A stretch of DNA of 64,000 nt from Saccoglossus kowalevskii (lineage: Eukaryota; Hemichordata; Enteropneusta; Harrimaniidae), in the NCBI RefSeq assembly GCF_000003605.2, contig NW_003110974.1, forward strand, positions 380,984-444,983, given 5' to 3'. Made by a program: the position numbers and the translations under genes. Every line of letters begins with the position of its first letter. Position 1 is the first letter of the stretch. Below the pieces are notes generated by a model. It searched no databases. It was not told the DNA's origin and saw only the letters and a program-made list of their open reading frames with translations. This document shows positions 59,501-64,000 of the stretch, one piece after another.

Positions 59501-62500
59501 AGAGAAACGTAATATACGACACGTGTGTAGTTAATAGCTACGTACGAATGTGGTTCTAAAGTTATATATTTACAATGCCGCATTACTATTTTTGATTTGA
59601 AAATTTCTAATTTTATTTCACATTTAACACGTAGTTTTTGTTATATGTATATAAAGTTGTGCAATTATTCCATGTCATTGCGAATCAGAAAACGCGAGTA
59701 TATATCAAAGCGAGTTTCAAGACGTGATCCTGCATACACATCTGTCGTGTAATAACTTTATATATTCCCAATATCCTTGACAGCTACATAATTGATAAAT
59801 ATATAAGTTTAAGACATTAATTATATGGTTCAACTCATTCGCAACTGAAGGTGTGGAATACAAGATTGTTTCTCTTAATTTATATGCGAGGGGATCTATT
59901 TCAAGCTGACGTGCGCCGACTATTCATATCAATGCATTACCTTGACAACGATTCAACGATCGTGTTTAAATGTCATAGAAACATATTACTGATGAAATTA
60001 TATATCACATATGCTTGGATCCGTATTTGCTAGGTTTCAGTAGGAATCATGGTAAATTAATTAGTTTAAAATCGGATGAAACAAGCTGCTTTAGACTTTC
60101 TATATACCGTTAGTTTCAGTGGGGCATGTCGTATACGTATAACAAGCTGTTATAAGATATATTTTGTGCTGCCATGTGTAATGTATGTAAGCGTCAAAGG
60201 TGGGAACTGTATTTATATACACATTGAATGTGAACGCAAGATGGTTTAGACAATCGTAAATCGTACATCTAGCACGAAGTCGATGTCATAATATTGTCCA
60301 AGTAATATATACGTTGTTCGCGTTATATATCGCCAAATACAACATATTACCTTACAAATATTGTGCGGTTTCTTTTATCGAACAATAAATTATAACGCCA
60401 ATTCGCCATATCGTCAAGTATGGGAAATATTGTGACTCGTCTGAAGTATTTATGTTTCGTCACTGCGCACGTTGAAAATCTTAATGTATGTTGTTGCTTG
60501 TTCACGGTCACCTGAGCACAAGTAATCAAACGTAAAATACACGATATAGTTTGCAAACGTTGAATATTGAACAGCGCAAGCTAGGACATAACATTTAAGG
60601 CGTAATATTCAATTGTATATGCTCGTCCGCCTAGACATTCTACTAATCGCACGTGTGTAACTAAATTACAGAGACACAGATTTTTCGTTTTGAAACCAAT
60701 TTAACACTAAATTGTAACTAAATTAAGTAAAACTGTCATAAGCAAATTCAGTGTATATTTGTCGCGCATAGTACGTTTCGAGTGCAGTACTCTTTAATTA
60801 GTTTTACTCGTGATTTTGTTATTCTGATGCTTTGATTTACAACTCATCAAAATATTGTAATTATCCTTGAATATGACACGTATCACGGAGATTGTCGTGA
60901 AATGACCTCTAACGTGTTGACAATGAATACAAATAGGATTATATAAATGGTTGCACAGACAATGTCTGACCCCATCATAAAATGACCTCTGTATATAGAA
61001 ATATAGATAAGTATACACAAACACATATCATGTCAATCATTGTGCTTGAATATAATGCCATAGCAACAAAACATGCCATAGAGTCCAATATATCGTGGAG
61101 TAATTTGGAAAATTAGCGACCGAAAAGCGATCTTTGTCTGTGATGGAAACATGTTTTTTTACACTGATAGAATGGAATGTAGGACCGAACATTTGACTTC
61201 TGTACACGCAATTGATGCTCTAACTTCACAACATCATACTTCTAAGTTGGACAACGACGATGTATCCTGATGATTGTGATAAAACGAGGAACTTGACAAT
61301 TGTTGGTATGATGACATATCGTTTATCTCACGCTTACAAGATATAATGTAGCGTATGCAATGATAAAACGATGTTTATGTTGTGGGCAAAACAAATTATA
61401 ATTATATGCGTTGATCAATGTTGATATCATGGAATATATTGTTTACGATCTACCACATGCACAGTTTTTTGGTCAGATCCATTATACGCTTTCCAGCCAA
61501 TGAATTTTTCCCGTAATGTGGACAGCGTACGTGAGATGTTATTAATCGGCGCTAATATGAGTAAAGTAGTGACCCCTATCAAATCTGATGCAAACGGATC
61601 AGTTATAACAAATAATATTCATCATTGGAAAGGAAGAGTGATCTATTCGAATCAGTTCTTTGTGAATAGGCAGTGGAGTAAACATCTAATGACATTTCTG
61701 GTTCACTTTACTGAACCTAACATCGAACAACGTTACTTTACACTCTGTGGTAACCATACGCCAAGTTCATATATAAATTAAACATTATGATATGATGAAT
61801 ATTGAGACATGCTCGTCAACATGTACAACTTATTAACAATCTGTAATTTATTCCCCTCCAGTGGGCGCATGAAGCTTACAGGCAAATGATTTATGAATGA
61901 CGCACTTCTGTTATTGAAATAGCTTGGCCTTTGACATTTTCGTCTTTCAATTTTGGCAAAGTGCAATTAATTTAACCTGATTTAGAACATTACAGGTTGT
62001 GATACAAAACAACTCATTCACGTTTCATTTGTAGTGTAATCGACGAACGGCCTCATTATTCACTATGGTTAGTCATTGTCACGTTTTGCTTTACTAAATA
62101 ATTTATTACGTTCATAGATTCGACTGATGTATTTCTTTTAGTGTATGCATATCAATCATACACAAAGGCCAATAGGCGCATAAAAATATATAATAATCAT
62201 ATAACTACACAGAATATTATTCAGTCGATACATCACATTTGAGGGCAACTATGATTAACTATAAGTAGTGTCCATTTTATCATGTCGTCGTTATGTGTAT
62301 GTTTGTTCGTAAATTTAGTATGATTTTTGTTCATAATAAACATGATAGTCCATGGGTCATTTTAGCGAGCACAGTTAACATGTCAAATTGGCTACGGTTC
62401 ATAATGTTGAGTGTTATAACTAGGCTTTTTCGTAAAACGAGATATTCAATGTGCACAATACAAAATAACATCCCATTGTATCGAACTCGATGGGCAGAGT

Positions 62501-62625
62501 CCGTAAAATCAAATTGAAAGTATAAATGTCCAAAACTAAACAAAATATTAATCATTCAGCGCATATCTATAGCGTTATACATGAATAAACATGAACCAGC
62601 GTGGACTGTATTTCGGAGTTACCAG
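53561..62625. other. Long intergenic stretch, no gene supported
   Basis: About 9 kb. An AGAAC microsatellite lies at about 54349-54376. Open frames stay under 95 codons: 53717-53956 plus, 57631-57906 minus, 58493-58726 minus and 61500-61781 plus. None shows a recognised domain or a convincing splice context, although the first lies next to the Gypsy fossil and could be repeat-derived. TATA-rich tracts are common (for example 57140-57155 and 58190-58207). Confidence 0.4.
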
Positions 62626-62673
62626 TTCACCAGTTCATCTAATAATATGATTCACTGGTGAAGTGAATTCTCT
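62626..62673. repeat. Short hairpin
   Basis: TTCACCAGTTCATC at about 62627-62640 pairs with GATTCACTGGTGAA at about 62649-62662, with two mismatches, around a loop of about eight bases. The role is unknown. Confidence 0.6.
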
Positions 62674-62701
62674 CATTTTACGTATTCTTTTATTGTGGGA
62701 T

Positions 62702-62705
<4 letters not shown>

Positions 62706-62761
<56 letters not shown>
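62706..62761. repeat. (TA)n microsatellite
   Basis: An uninterrupted TA dinucleotide run of about 56 bases. The 66-codon minus-strand frame across it, with a run of alternating I and Y, is an artefact of the repeat. Confidence 0.98.
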
Positions 62762-62764
<3 letters not shown>

Positions 62765-64000
62765 TGTGAATATAACATAGTATTTATAAACAACTCTTAT
62801 ATCCGCGTGTTTCTTATGTTTTAGCTGTGGTGATATTCTTTTTACCCCGGTGTTAATGTTTGAATCCTGAATCCATAATATATCCTCCATTCCCGTAACG
62901 TTGTCAGTGTGGGATGAAGCGCATGTGAATATTGTGAATAATTTTCGATTTCACATTTCTTTGACTTATTTCTGCCAGGGAGCCAACGCTAAGCGAGATT
63001 ACGTATTGAATAACCTTCCATGGTAACAATCTGTGGCGATCTTGGATATTATACGAATGTGCATATTCAATTTTGTTGGTAAAATTATTAAACATATTAA
63101 TACTTATTCACACATAACTAACGACTAAAAAAGGTTTGGCTAGTTTACGATCCATTTTGATTAGTAATATGGCGCATCAAATCGTATAATGTTTGACAGT
63201 AATCCCCGGATCAAATATTACTATATTCTACATTAATAAAGAGTGCATGATCTGAAGTACACACAATGTGTTCACCGCGGCTTCCACGGAACTCTACTCT
63301 GTACATTACCTCTTTGGGCTCGTAAAGACTCAATAGAACACACGATAATCGCAGATGATACCGGAGATAACATTATTGATACTTTGCGTATATACGCTAT
63401 ATGCCTTACTAGTAATACTAGCATTATCAGCAAATTACGTCTAATTATCACATGACCATGGTGTATATTAATTTCTAGATGTGACGTCGCCAAAGAAAGG
63501 TAATGTTTCCGTTAAAATACCATTGACGACCGTACCTGACAGACAGGCTTAGACGTCATGTCTAATTAGCATATTAGTCGTGAAAGTATCCCCGTAAAAA
63601 TGTGTCACTCTTTTTGACACTCGGGATTGCTCGTGTGATTAAATATTTTCGACATTAATTCCTTATATCTCTTACTCGTAAAAATGGTCGATACTCGCTT
63701 TCACGACAACTCCATAGTATCACTCTGCGGTTATCGCATTTACGAATCAGTCATTAAAAGTAATTCCCAACCGCACACAGGGTTATAATTATCACGGTGA
63801 GTTTATACTTAGTGGTTTCCCCCGTGTATTGTTTCAACAACCAGAGCAACATTTAACTGACAGCCAATCAGCTGCCATTAGTTGACGCAATGCTATACAG
63901 TTGTTATAGGCGACGATATGGAGCGCACAGTTTAATTAACGTCGCAGCAATCAATTACAACGAATTCAACAAGTCGGGGATAAGCTAACTCTCTCGTTTT
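62762..64000. other. Intergenic to window end
   Basis: No gene is supported. CCAAT occurs at about 63865 within a moderately CpG-containing end of the window, which could precede a gene beyond the edge. This is speculative. Confidence 0.3.

Noticed and set aside
61500-61781. 93-codon plus-strand frame
   Set aside because: No recognised motif and a length within chance expectation for a 64-kb window.
62690-62890. 66-codon frame with an Ile-Tyr run
   Set aside because: Created by the TA microsatellite.

Overview
The window reads as animal nuclear DNA: AT-rich (roughly two thirds A+T by eye), very sparse in genes, with CpG present, long non-coding stretches, tandem repeats, tRNA-like SINE heads, CR1/L2-like LINE debris, a hAT-type MITE and Gypsy-type LTR fossils. 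This mixture, with a nearly intron-free peptide-type GPCR, fits a marine invertebrate (a mollusc, brachiopod or other lophotrochozoan, or an invertebrate deuterostome). The sequence alone does not fix the phylum.

Only one host gene is convincing: a class A (rhodopsin-like) seven-transmembrane receptor on the plus strand. Its coding exon most likely starts at ATG 25428, just after a strong 3' splice site ending at 25406, and stops at 26507. Nearly every other short open frame looks like chance or a repeat.

Layout. 1-14 kb is repeat-rich. A periodic ACACTTTT/AAAAGTGT repeat is followed by a three-unit ~315-bp tandem repeat. Then come two diverged ~3-kb arms in inverted orientation (2300-5350 and 10510-13850). 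Between the arms lie a ~0.8-1 kb direct duplication whose second copy carries a 161-bp hAT MITE with a perfect 8-bp target duplication, and a LINE tail. 14-25 kb is mostly featureless apart from a hairpin and a 171-bp-period satellite-like array. 25.3-26.9 kb holds the GPCR. 27-42 kb is intergenic, with tRNA-like fossils, a candidate ~1.3-kb terminal-inverted-repeat element and one CpG-richer patch. 42.6-45 kb has a 406-bp tandem duplication and a minus-strand LINE endonuclease remnant. 46.9-47.3 kb has a promoter-like block, perhaps a solo LTR, with heat-shock-element-like sites ahead of a TATA box. 51-53.7 kb has a degenerate repeat, two tRNA-like SINE heads facing away from each other, and a Gypsy/Mag-type fossil. 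54-64 kb is plain intergenic DNA with microsatellites and a short hairpin.

No operons, CRISPR arrays, rRNA genes or clearly intact tRNA genes were found. The features do not form a pathway. The most unusual structure is the large inverted pair of non-coding arms with a third partial copy at the window edge. All similarity statements are by-eye alignments, not computed ones.
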